Notes: a model not told the origin generated them from the sequence alone. Shown: positions 24,615 to 37,421, counted from the stretch's first letter. The stretch is 64,000 bases of DNA from Seison nebaliae (GCA_023231475.1 JALJEE010003057.1:94761-158760); one strand, 5' to 3'. Made by a program: numbers and translations.

Positions 24615-26933
24615 ATGAATGAAAATAATAAGAAGAATGGTCGAAAATCTGAATCGTCTGGTGCTAATTCGACGATTGTGACGAACGGTGGTGTGGAACA
24701 TCAACCACAAATGAATATTCATCCAAATATGATGGGCCAATTATCTGGCAATTATCCATATGGCGCACACAATACATTCATGTCTCAAGCGTTCAATCAA
24801 CCACATGCCAATCCATATGATGGTTATACGATGATGTCAATGCAAGGACAACCGAGTGTGACAGGTGGAAATGACGGATTAGTAATGCATCATCAACAAC
24901 CTCATAGTCTTGGAATGACTCATCAACCAGGACAGACAGCACATCATCATCCGTTATTGATGCAATCACGAACATCATTTCCTGATCCGGGAAATGCAGC
25001 GATGATGAATCCCGATGTCATGTCTGAGATATATATGGGAAATTATTTCGGTTATGCGATGAATGACGAATCGAGAAGATTAAATCCTGTTGCCACAACA
25101 ACCAATCAACAACATCAGCAACCGCAACAAAATGAGAATCAGAATCAACATGTATCACTCCAATTCACTCCGACGGGACCATTAAATTCGATGAATTTAT
25201 ATTCGAATTTTCCACCTCATCAAAATGCTATGATGGATGGAAAAGATTTAAATAATAATCCGCCCATGTTCAACAATGAGGGACAGCAACATGATTTGTT
25301 TCAATTCGTACCGAATTATGGTCGAAATGAAATTTATATGAACGATAATAATAAACTCGTTCCATCAATGAATCCGGTCGGGAATGATAGTGGCGATTTA
25401 AAGAAAACGAAAAATTATCAATCTTCTGGTAATAATACCGTTTCGAATAATAATAATCGATCATCAACAACTAGTGAAACGAATAATGATACTTCTCTCT
25501 CGATTCCTCATCAATCAATGATTTTAAATCAATTACCAATTCAACTTAATCATCATCAACCACCACCACACATACCACCACATCAATTTCAACAACAACC
25601 ACATATACCACAACAACAACAGAATTTTAAGAAACCACATCGTTCCACTTACAAGAACAATAAAGATTACAATAATAACAACAATACGAACTTTTCGTCT
25701 CATGCGAATAATCGACATCATAATCATCCGCCACCACAATCTTCCTCTGCAGCCACCACAACAGTGTTCCAACAATCATTTCCCGGTCAACGTAACACGC
25801 AGAATTTTCATTGCGGAATGGAGAAAGGTCCAAATTCTAATTCACCGACCATCATTTCGGAGACACATGAACCTAATCAAAATATGGATTTAGTACCGGA
25901 AATTTTACGATTGGAAGCTCAAATCCGTCAGAATAATCCACTGGCCGATTTCCAGAGTTTAGACATACGATCTGATGGTGCACGTTTCTTTATGATTCGT
26001 AGTCGAAGTGAATTTAATGTTTTGAGTGCTTTGGTGAAAGGTGTTTGGTGTTCTACGGGAAAAGGAAATGCGAAATTGAATGAAACATTTGAAGAGAGAA
26101 GTGGCAAAGGACCAGTATATCTTTTCTATTCTCTCAGTAATAATTGTGCGGCGCATTTCAATGCTTTTGGTGAAATGAAATCATTAGTCGATCCTAAACG
26201 ATCCAGTAATGAATGGGAAACGATGAATCCCAGTACAAAATTTACAGGATTATGTGACATTAAATGGTTATTTGTTGGTGATGTTCCATTCTCGTCTATG
26301 CCAAATGATGAGGCAACATTGTCGAAAATGAGAGATACTGATCCAATTCCTCCTGCAACTGCTCAACAAATTCTCAATGTTTTCAAACAAGTTCACGAAC
26401 AACCGAATATGACATCATTATTTGGACGATTAGAATTTTATTTGACGATGAAAAAGAAGATGGCGAATAGACATGAGAATGACAATAATCATGCCAATCA
26501 CGGTTTCCGTCCGAAAGAATATATCCGGAAGCAAAATCGTCCGAATATGAGATCAAAATATAGAGGACCGGGTGAAGATACGAGATCGAACGTTCTCCTT
26601 AGCGATTATGTGGATTTCCAAAAAATCAAACATGATAAAAGAATATCTCACAAATACAATTCACAAATGAGTGAGAAGAATCGAAAGAATACTTTAGAAT
26701 CGTCGGAAGGAGAAGAGAAAGTCAATAATGAATTGAAAGATAACGATGCGATCAATATTGTGGAGGAGAGATCGACAGAAAGTTTATCCGATAAACAACA
26801 ATCACCAGATTATGTTGTAGTGAAAGAGAGTGATATACCTTCTACTTGCGATAAAATAACGAATGATGATGAAGAGAAATCGGATGATATCTGTGACGAA
26901 TTGATGGAAGGGATGGATAAGATAAAAGTCTAA
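24615..26933 (+). CDS. YTH-domain m6A reader, YTHDF-like
   Basis: Intronless, 772 residues, with the YTHDF plan: a long low-complexity N-terminus rich in Asn, Gln, His, Pro and Met (about residues 1-430), then a single YTH domain (about 440-615), then a charged tail. YTH landmarks are ARFFMIRSRSEFNV, GVWCSTGKGN, KGPVYLFYSLSNNC, GEMKSLVD and CDIKWLFVGDVPF. WCST, KGPVYL and EMKS-VD favour the DF over the DC1 branch. In the methyl-adenine cage Trp478 and Trp534 are present. The third cage tryptophan of YTHDF1 (W470) is Phe543 here, displaced by a four-residue insertion. The position of YTHDF1 Asp401 is Asn468, as in YTHDC1. YTHDF proteins bind m6A mRNA in the cytoplasm and promote decay through CCR4-NOT. 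Confidence 0.9.
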   Translation: MNENNKKNGRKSESSGANSTIVTNGGVEHQPQMNIHPNMMGQLSGNYPYGAHNTFMSQAFNQPHANPYDGYTMMSMQGQPSVTGGNDGLVMHHQQPHSLGMTHQPGQTAHHHPLLMQSRTSFPDPGNAAMMNPDVMSEIYMGNYFGYAMNDESRRLNPVATTTNQQHQQPQQNENQNQHVSLQFTPTGPLNSMNLYSNFPPHQNAMMDGKDLNNNPPMFNNEGQQHDLFQFVPNYGRNEIYMNDNNKLVPSMNPVGNDSGDLKKTKNYQSSGNNTVSNNNNRSSTTSETNNDTSLSIPHQSMILNQLPIQLNHHQPPPHIPPHQFQQQPHIPQQQQNFKKPHRSTYKNNKDYNNNNNTNFSSHANNRHHNHPPPQSSSAATTTVFQQSFPGQRNTQNFHCGMEKGPNSNSPTIISETHEPNQNMDLVPEILRLEAQIRQNNPLADFQSLDIRSDGARFFMIRSRSEFNVLSALVKGVWCSTGKGNAKLNETFEERSGKGPVYLFYSLSNNCAAHFNAFGEMKSLVDPKRSSNEWETMNPSTKFTGLCDIKWLFVGDVPFSSMPNDEATLSKMRDTDPIPPATAQQILNVFKQVHEQPNMTSLFGRLEFYLTMKKKMANRHENDNNHANHGFRPKEYIRKQNRPNMRSKYRGPGEDTRSNVLLSDYVDFQKIKHDKRISHKYNSQMSEKNRKNTLESSEGEEKVNNELKDNDAINIVEERSTESLSDKQQSPDYVVVKESDIPSTCDKITNDDEEKSDDICDELMEGMDKIKV

Positions 26934-28688
26934 TAATTAGTCTAAGCATCTAAATTCCATCCAAAAAATTCTAAACTCATTCTTCGCAACTACATTCATT
27001 CAATCATCATCATCATCGTCATGAAAAACTCATTCTTGAAAGAAGAATAAAGATCGAAAATAACAATCTGATATCATCGTCGTTTTAATAATAATAATCA
27101 CCATCATTAACATTAAGTCATCGATCGATAATTCACTTAAAAGATTCAATCAAAATCATCAAATATTCAATTAAAGAAATTCATCAACAACATCTTCTCA
27201 TATCGTCAACAACAACAACAACACAATAACAATAACTTAATTGACAGCAATACAATTGTATAATTTCGATTAAGAGAATTTCGTTTTCTTTCTTTGACCA
27301 TTTCAGCGACCTTATCCACACAATTCATCGTTATCATCATCGTTATATTGTTTACAGCAATTTAATATAAATAGTTGAATGTTTTTTTGGTTAATCATCA
27401 TCATCATCATCATCATTATCATTATTATTATCATCCTAAAACAAAAACAAGTATAGTTGATATTATATCGTTTATTTGGTAAAGTATTTTTTCCTTTTTT
27501 TTTGATATGCTTATCATCTTCAACACAACAACAACAACAACATCAACATCATAATATTATTTTTCTTATAATCATATCATTTCGATCTATCAATTAAAGA
27601 AGTTCCGGAAGCAAAGACTTTCATCCGTTTAAAATAGCACAATTAATGAAGGAAATTGTGGAATGAGAAAACTCTATCAAAATAATCAATATTCCGAATC
27701 AATCCTCTACTCGACACGAAACTTATTGTTCTTATTACGATAAGAAGAAGAAGAACTACTCCTCTCTCCTCTTCCTTTATTTTCTCTTCCTACACGTCTC
27801 TCTTTATCTTTTTAATAAATTTCTATTACAAATCGCGCTATTATTATTATCACTTCAATTTGATGCTCGAAATTGAGAACTGTTTCCTCATTATTAAAAT
27901 ATTATCTATTTCATCTTTCGATTCGGTGTCCGATTGATGAGAACAGTCTCTCTTCAGTTTTATTTCTCCATTTCTCTAAATTTTTCGCTTTTTCTTTCTC
28001 TCCTTTCTCAACCTCCTATTCCTCCTCTTCATCCTTTCCTCCTAATTTATCTATCTATCCAAGCACTCTATCCCCCAATAACATTTATATCATGAATAAC
28101 ATTTCGAAAGTAGTTGATCATCCGGTGTTATGCACTATTCTCACCATCCCTTATAAGTCAATTTGCCCAAGATAAACTACAGTTTCGTTTTATTCCGAAC
28201 ACAATCGTACTGGCAATCATCATTTCTATGTTATTCTGATTTATATGACTCATTTCTCCTCCTCTTTCTTATTTCACTATTATTATTATTTCTTTCAAAT
28301 AAATTTAATTTTCTTTTATTCTTAATAAAGAAATTTATCGTATTCTTCCTTCCCATTATCATTCATCTTTTCCATTCATTCCAACAATTATTTCTTTTCC
28401 TATTTACTAAAATTTCCTAAAGTTAGAACGTTACGTTAGAAACAGAAATACTTCGAATTCAGTACGAAAAGCGACAAATAAGTCGTTTTTTTCTTATAAG
28501 CCAAATTCATAAGGTTTTTTCGAAAATTTTTAATTGATTTCAATCTTAAATTTTAATTTAATGATTTAGATGAAATGAAAGTAAGCTTTAATAAAAATAA
28601 ATTTTGAAAATAATTCACAAATCGGAAAATTTGTGAATTTTGTGAATAATTTGAGAATTTTTGAAGAAAAAAAGTTTTGAATTCAAAA
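26934..28688. other. YTH gene 3' UTR and pyrimidine-rich region upstream of SMU1
   Basis: The first part has CAT/ATC and CAA triplet tracts (for example about 27,395-27,435 and 27,205-27,225), typical of a long 3' UTR. From about 27,750 to 28,420 the plus strand is strongly C/T-rich, giving spurious Ser/Phe/Leu frames of 85-100 codons. No gene was recognised. Confidence 0.45.
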
Positions 28689-30314
28689 ATGGAAATCGAA
28701 TCGACAGATGTTATTCGATTGATTCAACAATTCCTGAAAGAGAATAATTTATTGAAAACGTTAGAATGTATAAAGGAAGAGACGAATGTATATACGAACA
28801 CAGTCGATTCCATCGATAATTTCACTTCGAACATTCTCAATGGTCATTGGGACATCGTTCTTCAATCCGTGTCTGATTTGAAATTTTCTATTGAAAAATT
28901 GACAAGATTATACGAACATATCTATGTGGAGTTGTTGGAGATGCGTGAAAATAATTGTGCGAGAAATTTATTAAGGAATTCATATCCATTCAGTTATATG
29001 GAAAAGAATGACAACGAGAGATTTGTTCGTTTAGAGAATCTTTCTTCATATTTCGATGCGAGTGAAGCTTATCATGACGGTCTTCAATTATCGAAAGAGA
29101 AACGTCGTCAATTATTAGCACAAGAATTATCGAAGGATATTTATGTTGTTCAACCGTCGAGATTATTAACATTACTCAATCAATCATTACGATGGCAGAA
29201 GAAAGAAGGAATGATAATTCCTGGAACTTCCGTCGATTTATTTCGAGGGAAAAGTATCATTGAAAAAAACGCCGTCGAACATTATCCAACGAAATTACAT
29301 CGAATTATCAAATTGTCTTCATCGAAGAAAACGGTTGAAACAGCGAAATTCTCACCTGATGGTCAATATCTGATAACTGGATCATTTGATGGAACTATCG
29401 AAGTGTGGAATTTCATAACGGGACGATTGAGGAAAGATTTAAAATATCAAATGGAGAAAGATTATATGAAAATGAATAATTGTATTCTCTCATTAACATT
29501 CACTTCTGATTCGGAATTATTAGGTAGTGGTGATGATGGTGGTGATATCGTTATATGGAAATTGGATAATGGACAACCATTGAAGAAAATACGAAATGCT
29601 CATATGAAAGGAATAACATCATTACAATTTTCTTTAGATTCTCAAAATACACTTTCTGCTTCATTCGATATGAATATTCGATTATATTCCGTTCGGAATG
29701 GTCGACTATTGAAAGAGTTTCGAGGACATACTTCTTTCGTTAACGACGCTTCTTTTTTGACTGATGACTCATATATTTTGAGCTGTTCAGCTGATAGTAC
29801 TTGTCGATTATGGAACATTCGATCGAATGAATGTGTAAATACATTTTATGATGTGGGACAAGCAGCAATCGTTTCCACCGATTCCATCAATCAAATCGAT
29901 TCCTCATATCCAACGACAAATAATTCGATTATTTCTATTCATCAATTACCGGAAGAGAAAATAGATGAGACTTCTGATAATAATAATATTCGAGAACGGT
30001 TTGTTGTTTGTACCAAATCATCAACCGTTCACATTATCGATACGAATGGAAGAATTTTGAATTCTTTATCATCAGGTAAAGTGAAAGATGGTGATTTTTT
30101 TGCTTGCACCATCTCACCAAAAGGTGATTGGCTTTATTGTTTAGCTGAAGATAAACGTCTTTATTGTTTCTCTTTGAAATCATATCGTCTCGAACATACC
30201 ATGGAAGTTCATGAGAATAATGTCATTGGATTACATCATCATCCATTTAGAAATTTAATTGTGACTTATGCTGAAGAGAATATAATGAAATTATGGTCGA
30301 GTGATAACGACTAA
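28689..30314 (+). CDS. SMU1: SMU1 spliceosomal WD-repeat protein
   Basis: Intronless, about 541 residues from the ATG at 28,689 (MEIESTDVIRLIQQFLKEN). The order is LisH (about 5-37), CTLH (about 40-95), then a seven-bladed WD40 propeller (about 215-540). Strong family matches are LNGHWDIVLQSV, SKEKRRQLLAQELSKD, PSRLLTLLNQSLRWQ, VDLFRGK, FSPDGQYLITGSFDG, EVWNFITGRLRKDLKYQ, EFRGHTSFVNDASF and VHENNVIGLHHHP. SMU1 pairs with RED/IK in the B complex of the spliceosome and helps the pre-B to B transition on short introns. That is a reasonable fit to this genome's very short introns. It converges with the VWC gene, whose stop is only about 118 bases away. Confidence 0.96.
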   Translation: MEIESTDVIRLIQQFLKENNLLKTLECIKEETNVYTNTVDSIDNFTSNILNGHWDIVLQSVSDLKFSIEKLTRLYEHIYVELLEMRENNCARNLLRNSYPFSYMEKNDNERFVRLENLSSYFDASEAYHDGLQLSKEKRRQLLAQELSKDIYVVQPSRLLTLLNQSLRWQKKEGMIIPGTSVDLFRGKSIIEKNAVEHYPTKLHRIIKLSSSKKTVETAKFSPDGQYLITGSFDGTIEVWNFITGRLRKDLKYQMEKDYMKMNNCILSLTFTSDSELLGSGDDGGDIVIWKLDNGQPLKKIRNAHMKGITSLQFSLDSQNTLSASFDMNIRLYSVRNGRLLKEFRGHTSFVNDASFLTDDSYILSCSADSTCRLWNIRSNECVNTFYDVGQAAIVSTDSINQIDSSYPTTNNSIISIHQLPEEKIDETSDNNNIRERFVVCTKSSTVHIIDTNGRILNSLSSGKVKDGDFFACTISPKGDWLYCLAEDKRLYCFSLKSYRLEHTMEVHENNVIGLHHHPFRNLIVTYAEENIMKLWSSDND

Positions 30315-30340
30315 TTTAATCTTTAAAATTTTTTTATTTG

Positions 30341-30402
30341 AATAAAACAATAAATTTCTTCAAAAAGTAAAATATTTGATGATAATCATTCTTCTGTTTA
30401 TT
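30341..30402. terminator. Facing polyadenylation signals of SMU1 and the VWC gene
   Basis: AATAAA occurs on the plus strand at 30,341 and 30,349. TTTATT at 30,397-30,402 gives AATAAA on the minus strand. The two predicted cleavage zones, 10-30 bases beyond each signal, fall in about the same 30 bases. Confidence 0.5.
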
Positions 30403-30432
30403 TTAATCAATTAATTTTATCATTTTCTTTCA

Positions 30433-33400
30433 TTAACGAAATATATTACTTCTCCATAACTGAGTGAATTTCTCGAAAGCGCTCATGTAATTATGTTGAG
30501 GAAGTTTCGTTTTTCTTACAGTTTTACATTTCGGACAACATTCGCCAATTGCCGTTGGAAGGATTTGTTCACAATTCTCCAATTTCGGACATTGAACATC
30601 TTGACAGAAATTTTCTGGACATGAAGGACAACATGCTCCTGGTTGGTGGTATTGATCGTCATCGTCACAGTCTACTATGGGACAATTATTCAAATCGATT
30701 TCTTTACAATTATTTCTCTCACATGCTGAACAGCAATGACCAATTTCTGGTTGTGCTAGGATTGGATTAGAACATTTGGGTTTTTCACATTTTACTTTCG
30801 AACAATTTTGTCGACATTTCGGACAACATTCACCAGGTAAATAATATTGATTCACTTGATCGCATCTCAATATCGGACATTCGATTTGGGAACAATCGTC
30901 CTTGCACGTTTTACAACATTTATTATTCTTAAAATCAGCAGGAATTGGATTGGGACAATTTGCTATTTGACATTTAGTAAGATCACATTGCAAATCATTA
31001 CAAACAGCCGTCTTATAACATCGTTTCGGTTGGCCGACACACATATTTTTTTCGATACATATCGTTCCGAAAGGACATCTTCTTTCCTACAAATGAGAGA
31101 AACGAATAAAAAGAGAAATTATTAAAATTAACATCACATTTCTTATAATGAGTCTTAATTTTTTTACAAGTTGCTTTCCTCCCATCCAACACACATTGGG
31201 AATCAATTGAGCATTTAAAATTCTTACATAAATCATCCATCAAATCTGAAATGAATAATAATAATAATTTATTGTCCACTAATGAAAATATAATTAAAAT
31301 AGAGACCTCTTTGACATCGATTACAACATTGAGTCCCGTAATTCATCGGCATAAAACACCACATTGAATGACAATTGAATTGTGTTCGACAAACGATCTT
31401 ACTCGTTGCTTCACATTTACATTCTTGACAATTCGATTTCTCAACAACTTCTCCAACTGCATAATGTTTCCCATTCTTCTCACAACCTAAAAAATAGTCT
31501 TACGATGTTAATAGTGGTGAAAGAATAGAACCTGCTACACATTCCAAACAACATTTTCCCGGTTTCATAATCGGATTATCGCAGAATGTGGGTGGACAAA
31601 CCGGTGGTTGACATTGGACAGTACCAAAAAGACAAATACAAGTCAAACATTCACTTACCGCCCAAGTCTGTCCATTGATGTATGGTTTATTTTGATATTC
31701 ACAATTATTCGAACAAGTTGGACAACATTCACCGGTTTGGAGAACTGGTTTGGGACATGAGATTGCTGGGCATTTTATCGAATCGCATTTAAATCCAGAT
31801 ACTGTACATTTACATCTCGTACATTTATTCTTCACTAATGTCTGACCGATATGATACACATCGCCTTCAAATCGACAAACATTTGCTTCCCCACATACCT
31901 TACAACATTGACCAGGTATGGAAATTATCTTTTCACAATTCAAAGGTGGACAAGGTTTGACGATACAATTAGTTTTATTTCCCTCACTACACATACAAGT
32001 TTCACACGGATTTTTGAAAAATTTCTGACCCAATTGATAAGTTCTTCCTTCGTACGTACAAACTTTTGAATAGGAAGATAATTAAGCATTAAAAATTTTC
32101 TTGAAATTCTAACCGTTCGTCGCTAGACATTGAGGACAACATTTACCTTTAATAGTAATCGGATTGTCACAAGTTAACGCCGGACATTTGATCGTTTCAC
32201 AAAATACTTTCGCCTGTTCAGCGCAAGTACAAACGGTACATTTATCTCTATAGAACTTTTGACCAATGGTAAATATTTTACCTTTCTCATAACATTCTTG
32301 AGATTGGAAATTATTGAGATATTGGAATTATTCGAATTAAGAAAATGAAAACCGTTTGGACAAATAGGACAACACTGTCCGGGAATAATTCTTGCATTTG
32401 CACAATTTATATAAGGACAAGTTTTTCGTTTACAATTAAAATTACCACTTGCCAAACAAGTACAAATGGTACATGAATTAGCCGCATATTTCTCACCCAT
32501 TTTATAATATTGACCATTATAAGTACAGCCCGTTGTTGGACCTAACAGAAAATTATCAACACTTAATCATTCATAAAAATAATTAGAGGGACTACCTATT
32601 GTTGTTGTCCAACAAACTGGACAACATTCACCTGGTTTAATGATGGGATTAAAACAACTAATTCCAGGACATGTAGTGGACGTGCAATTCATTTTATTAT
32701 TTTGCATACAAACACATTGTTCGCAAGGTGATTTCTTAAGAATTGCATTCACTTCATAATGCATTCCATAATAATTGCAACCTTAAATAATCAAAAAACA
32801 TTTTTAAAAGAAAACTGAAATGACGAGACGTTCAAACCCGTTTGACAAACTGGACAACATTTTCCTGGAATCTGAATAGGCATACATGACGGTAATGTTG
32901 GACAATTCATTTTTCTACATTTAATTCCATTCTCCGTACATTCACAAATGGTACAAACATCTTGATGATAAACGAATCCCAACGGTAACGCTTTATCTCC
33001 TTTCATACAAACTGAAAGAAGAAATTAAATGAAATCTGGTAAATTTCTTCTAACTTCCTAAAGGACAAATTGGACAACATTTATCTTGTGGTTTGATTGG
33101 TTTTGGACAGTTTAATGTGGGACAGGTTGGCTCTTTGCATTTGATGAGACCGGTTGGTAAACAGATGCATGACTTACACTTCTCCAAAGTGAAATATTGA
33201 CCGATGAAATATCGGAATCCTTCATAAGTACAATATTTCGGTTTGTCGTTCGCACAAACTGGACAACATTGATTTGACAAATATTCCAATTGTGCACAAC
33301 GCAATTGTGGACAGATAATCGTTCGACATGTTGGAGAGCCTTCGATACATTGACAGAATTCACAATTACTTCTTTGAAATGATGTTCCGTTGGGATATGT

Positions 33401-36400
33401 TACACTATTCTCCGTACACGAATGTTGACATGACGGACAACAATTACCAGCCACAATATTTTGAATTTTACAAGTTAATGTGGGACATTCTGGTGTAACA
33501 CATTTTAATTGACCACCTTCTCGACACGTACATTTCTCACAAACATTTCTCATAAACACTTGACCATAATTATAAGTAATTCCATTTTCCGTACATTTTT
33601 CCTGACAAATCGGACAACAAATTCCATCGATTTTCGTTGGTTGCGAACAAGATAAAATAGGACATTGTTCCGTTCTACAATCCACTTTTCCTTCTTCACA
33701 ACATCGACAAGTGGTACATTCATCAACATCGAACGTCTGTCCTAATCGATAAACTTTTCCTTCTTTGTTACATGTGATGGGACAGAATGGACAACAAAGG
33801 TCATCATTCTTCACCGGATTAAGACAAGGAGGTGTGGGACATTTAATTGTCTCACATTGAACTCCTTTCACATTGCATCGACACTTCTTACATGGAGTTG
33901 GATTGAAATATTCACCCAACAGATATCTCTTGCCATCTGCTTCACAATTCGATGGACAAATCGGACAACAATTTCCTTCAATTTTTTGAGGATTCGAACA
34001 ATCCACCGGGGGACATGAAACTTGGACACATGACACTTTTCCATTTCTTCCACAAACACATCGACTACATGGATCACGATAAAATGTTTGTCCGAGAACA
34101 TAAACAACATCTTTCTCCGGACATGCTACAAATAAAACGGAAAATAAATTAATGATAAATAAAATTATTAAATGTATTAATAAAAATTAAATTTACTTGA
34201 AGGACATTCAGGACAACATCGGCCGGCTTTCTTAATGGGATTTTGACAGAAGCATTCCGGACATTCAACTTTTTTGCATGTTACTCTACCATCATTTTCA
34301 CATACGCATTTAGTACATTCGTCTTTATGGAATATTTCACCAGCACTATAAACTTTATCATCCACCACACAAACTATAAATGAAATTATTAAATATTTTT
34401 AATGACATGAAGAAATAACTGTTCGTGCAAACTGGACAACATGTTCCTGGATGAGTTATTTTATTCATACATTGCAATTGTTGACATTGGATTTGTTGAC
34501 AATGAACTCCGTTTTTGGTACATTGACATTTGACACATGTATCTCTATAAAAGAGATCGCCAACTTTATAAGTTGTTCCTTTTTCAAGACAAGCTAATAA
34601 TCGAATAAATCATAAGATTATGAAATTAATTATAATGATCAAAATGAATCATTAACTATCTGAACAATGGGGACAACATTTCCCAGTAATTTTTATAGGA
34701 TTCGAACATTGAACTGTTGGACAAACTTTAGTTTCACATTTCATTTGTCCAGCTTTCTGACAAACACAGGAATTACAATCATCCTTTTGTACGCTTTGTC
34801 CAACATTATATGCAGTTCCATCATAAATACAATCTAAAAAGTATTTGAACTTTACGGCAAGACGAAAATAGAGAACTTGCGGGACAAATTGGACAACATT
34901 TACCCGGTATCATTACCGGTTTTTGACATTCCAATGATGGGCATTTAGAAACGATACAAGTTACTTGACCATTCAAATTACATATGCAGGAAGTGCAAGG
35001 ATCCTTTTTAAATTTCTGTCCTATTGTATAAGCGATATCTTCATATTGACAAGCTGACAAGAATGATTAATATATTATCGATAAAAGGAAATTGGAACTA
35101 TTGAAACATTGAGGACAACAAATTCCGGGAATTTTCTTTGGCGTTGCACAAGTGACAGGTGGACAAATGATTTTCTGACATTTAACTTCGCTAGTTGTCA
35201 AACATTTGCATTTATTACATTCTCCTTTATAAAAGACTTGACCGTATCGATAACTGATTCCTTCATGAGTACAGTCCATTCTACAGACAGGACAGCATTC
35301 TGCAGGTAATTTTATTGGATTAGGACAAGTGACTGGTTTGCATTTGGTTGAGAAACATTCCACTTTATTATTCACTCCACAGAAACATCGAGTACAGACA
35401 TCTTTATAAAAGACCTGACCAATCGTATAAGTGATCTGATCGACGGTACATGCTTAAGTATTTAAATGATGATGATTTATTAATTATGATAAAACGAACT
35501 TTCTGGACATTGACCACAACAGGCACCTGGTAATTTGATTTGATTCTCACAATTCAAAGTAGGACATTGTTCAGTCATACAAGTAACTTTGTTGTTCATT
35601 TGACATATGCATTTCGTACAAGCATCTCGATGAAACACTTGATTAACCGAATACGTTTTCGATCCATCCTCACAAGCTGTTCAATAACGTGCAAAATTTA
35701 ATTTTAGAAACTTATTATTTATTTTATAAAACTGGATGGACAGATTGGACAACATTGACTGGGTATATTAATTGGTTTTGTACAACTGGGTGTTTGACAC
35801 GACTCCACTATACAATCGACTTTCGAGTTCGTATTGCACGTACATTTGGTGCATGGATCTCTAAAAAAGGTTTGTCCTATTGAATAAATTATTCCATTTT
35901 CATTACATCCCTTCGAACAAATCGGACAACATGTCCCAGGCAATTGAATCTTTCTCGAACAAGTGATGGGAGTACACTCCTCAGTCGTACAAACGATGTT
36001 CGAACCTTCTTCACATTTACATTTGGTGCAGGCGTCTCGATGAAACTCTTTCCCCAGAGGAATAATTAATCCTTTCTCTTCACACTCTAATTTGATAAGG
36101 GGAAATTTAAAAGAATAAAATTATTTAAATTATTTTAATTGTTCAACTTTGATGACAAATCGGACAACATTTCCCTGGAACTTGCACAGTGCCCAAACAA
36201 TTGAGTGGTGGACAAACTTCATGTTGACAATTTATATATCCCAATTCTTCACATACACATTTAGTACAATCATCTTTTTGAAATTGCTGATTAGTTTCAT
36301 AAATAATTCCATTATGCTCACAAACTATTCATTCAAATGGAAACGGAATGAGAATAAGAATTAAAATGTAAATATTAATAATGTTAAACTTTTCTGACAA

Positions 36401-37421
36401 ATTGGACAACATGTACCTGGTTTAACAATTGGCGATTGACATTTTACAGGAGGACAAGTTTTATGCGTACACGGCATAAGGCCATTTACCTCACAAGTAC
36501 AAATGATACAAGGTGAATCTTGATATTTTTCTCCGATTTCGAAACTCATATTACGATATTGGCAAACTATAGAAGGAGCTGATGATAAATTAATGATAAA
36601 TTTGAAATAAATTTGATTATAAAATAATCACGTTCGTTCGGACAAGTTCCACAACAACTATCCGGTTTAATTATTGGATTAGCACAAGCCAATAAGGGAC
36701 ATGGCTTCTTTGAACAAATTGCTCCGTTGGCAGTACAAACACAAATTGTACATTTGTCTTTCTTATATTGTTGCCCAACTTCATATTGTTGACCGTTGTG
36801 TTCACAAGGGAATTTTGTATCACAGGCTGGACAACAAGCCCCAACTAACATTATTGGATATTGACAAGTTAACTGAGGACATTTCGGCATTTGACAATTT
36901 ATGGTGCCACTTTCACACGTACATTGTGTATTGCATTTGGATCGACGGAATCGTTGACCATTATTGTACGTTTTCCCATTTTGTTTACAAGTTGTGTCAC
37001 CACAATTGCCACGTCTTTTTATGAACAGTCGTTTATTTCGACATCGAGCTTTTCTAAATGTACATAAATTACTGTAAGTAATACCGTTATTTGCACACAT
37101 CGGATCTTCATTTTTACCACATTTTTTATTACAAACATTATATTGGTGGTTAAATGGAATATTTTCCATATATGGCAAGTTCATAGACGACGGTAATCTT
37201 CCAAATGTTTCCATTAAGAAATTTTGGAGATGTTCTGGTGGGATTTCTGGTAATCGTTCACTTTGTGGCATTCGATTTTGTGAGACTCTATAAGTATTCT
37301 TACCCAAATCTTTCTCATTATTCAACGCCGAATCGGATAAATAAATCGATTCTCTTCTTTCATTAAAATTACTCCACACTAAAGTGAAATGGCAGAATGA
37401 TATTACATATAAGAAAATCAT
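30433..37421 (-). CDS. Giant secreted Kazal and multi-VWC protein
   Basis: Multi-exon gene encoding roughly 1,900-2,000 residues. It starts with a signal peptide ([17 protein letters not shown]), then a short linker and a Kazal/follistatin-like domain ([20 protein letters not shown], then CTFRKARC). About 27 von Willebrand factor C domains follow, each about 57-60 residues with the pattern C-x-G-x2-Y-x2-G-x2-F...C-x2-C-x-C...CCPxC. Most domains lie one or two per exon, bounded by introns of about 45-60 bases. After the last full VWC (about 31.3-31.5 kb) comes a Cys segment ([12 protein letters not shown]), then about five half-VWC units of the form CP-x-C...CCPxC, ending near [14 protein letters not shown]. 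By family knowledge VWC arrays bind BMP-type ligands or matrix (chordin, kielin, CRIM1). No CHRD, IGFBP or membrane segment is seen, so it is none of these outright. I infer an extracellular matrix or cuticle protein. Some exon borders are approximate. Confidence 0.85.

Noticed and set aside
27873-28420. Two Ser/Phe/Leu-rich frames upstream of SMU1.
   Set aside because: They reflect a C/T-rich tract rather than protein-like composition and lack a domain.
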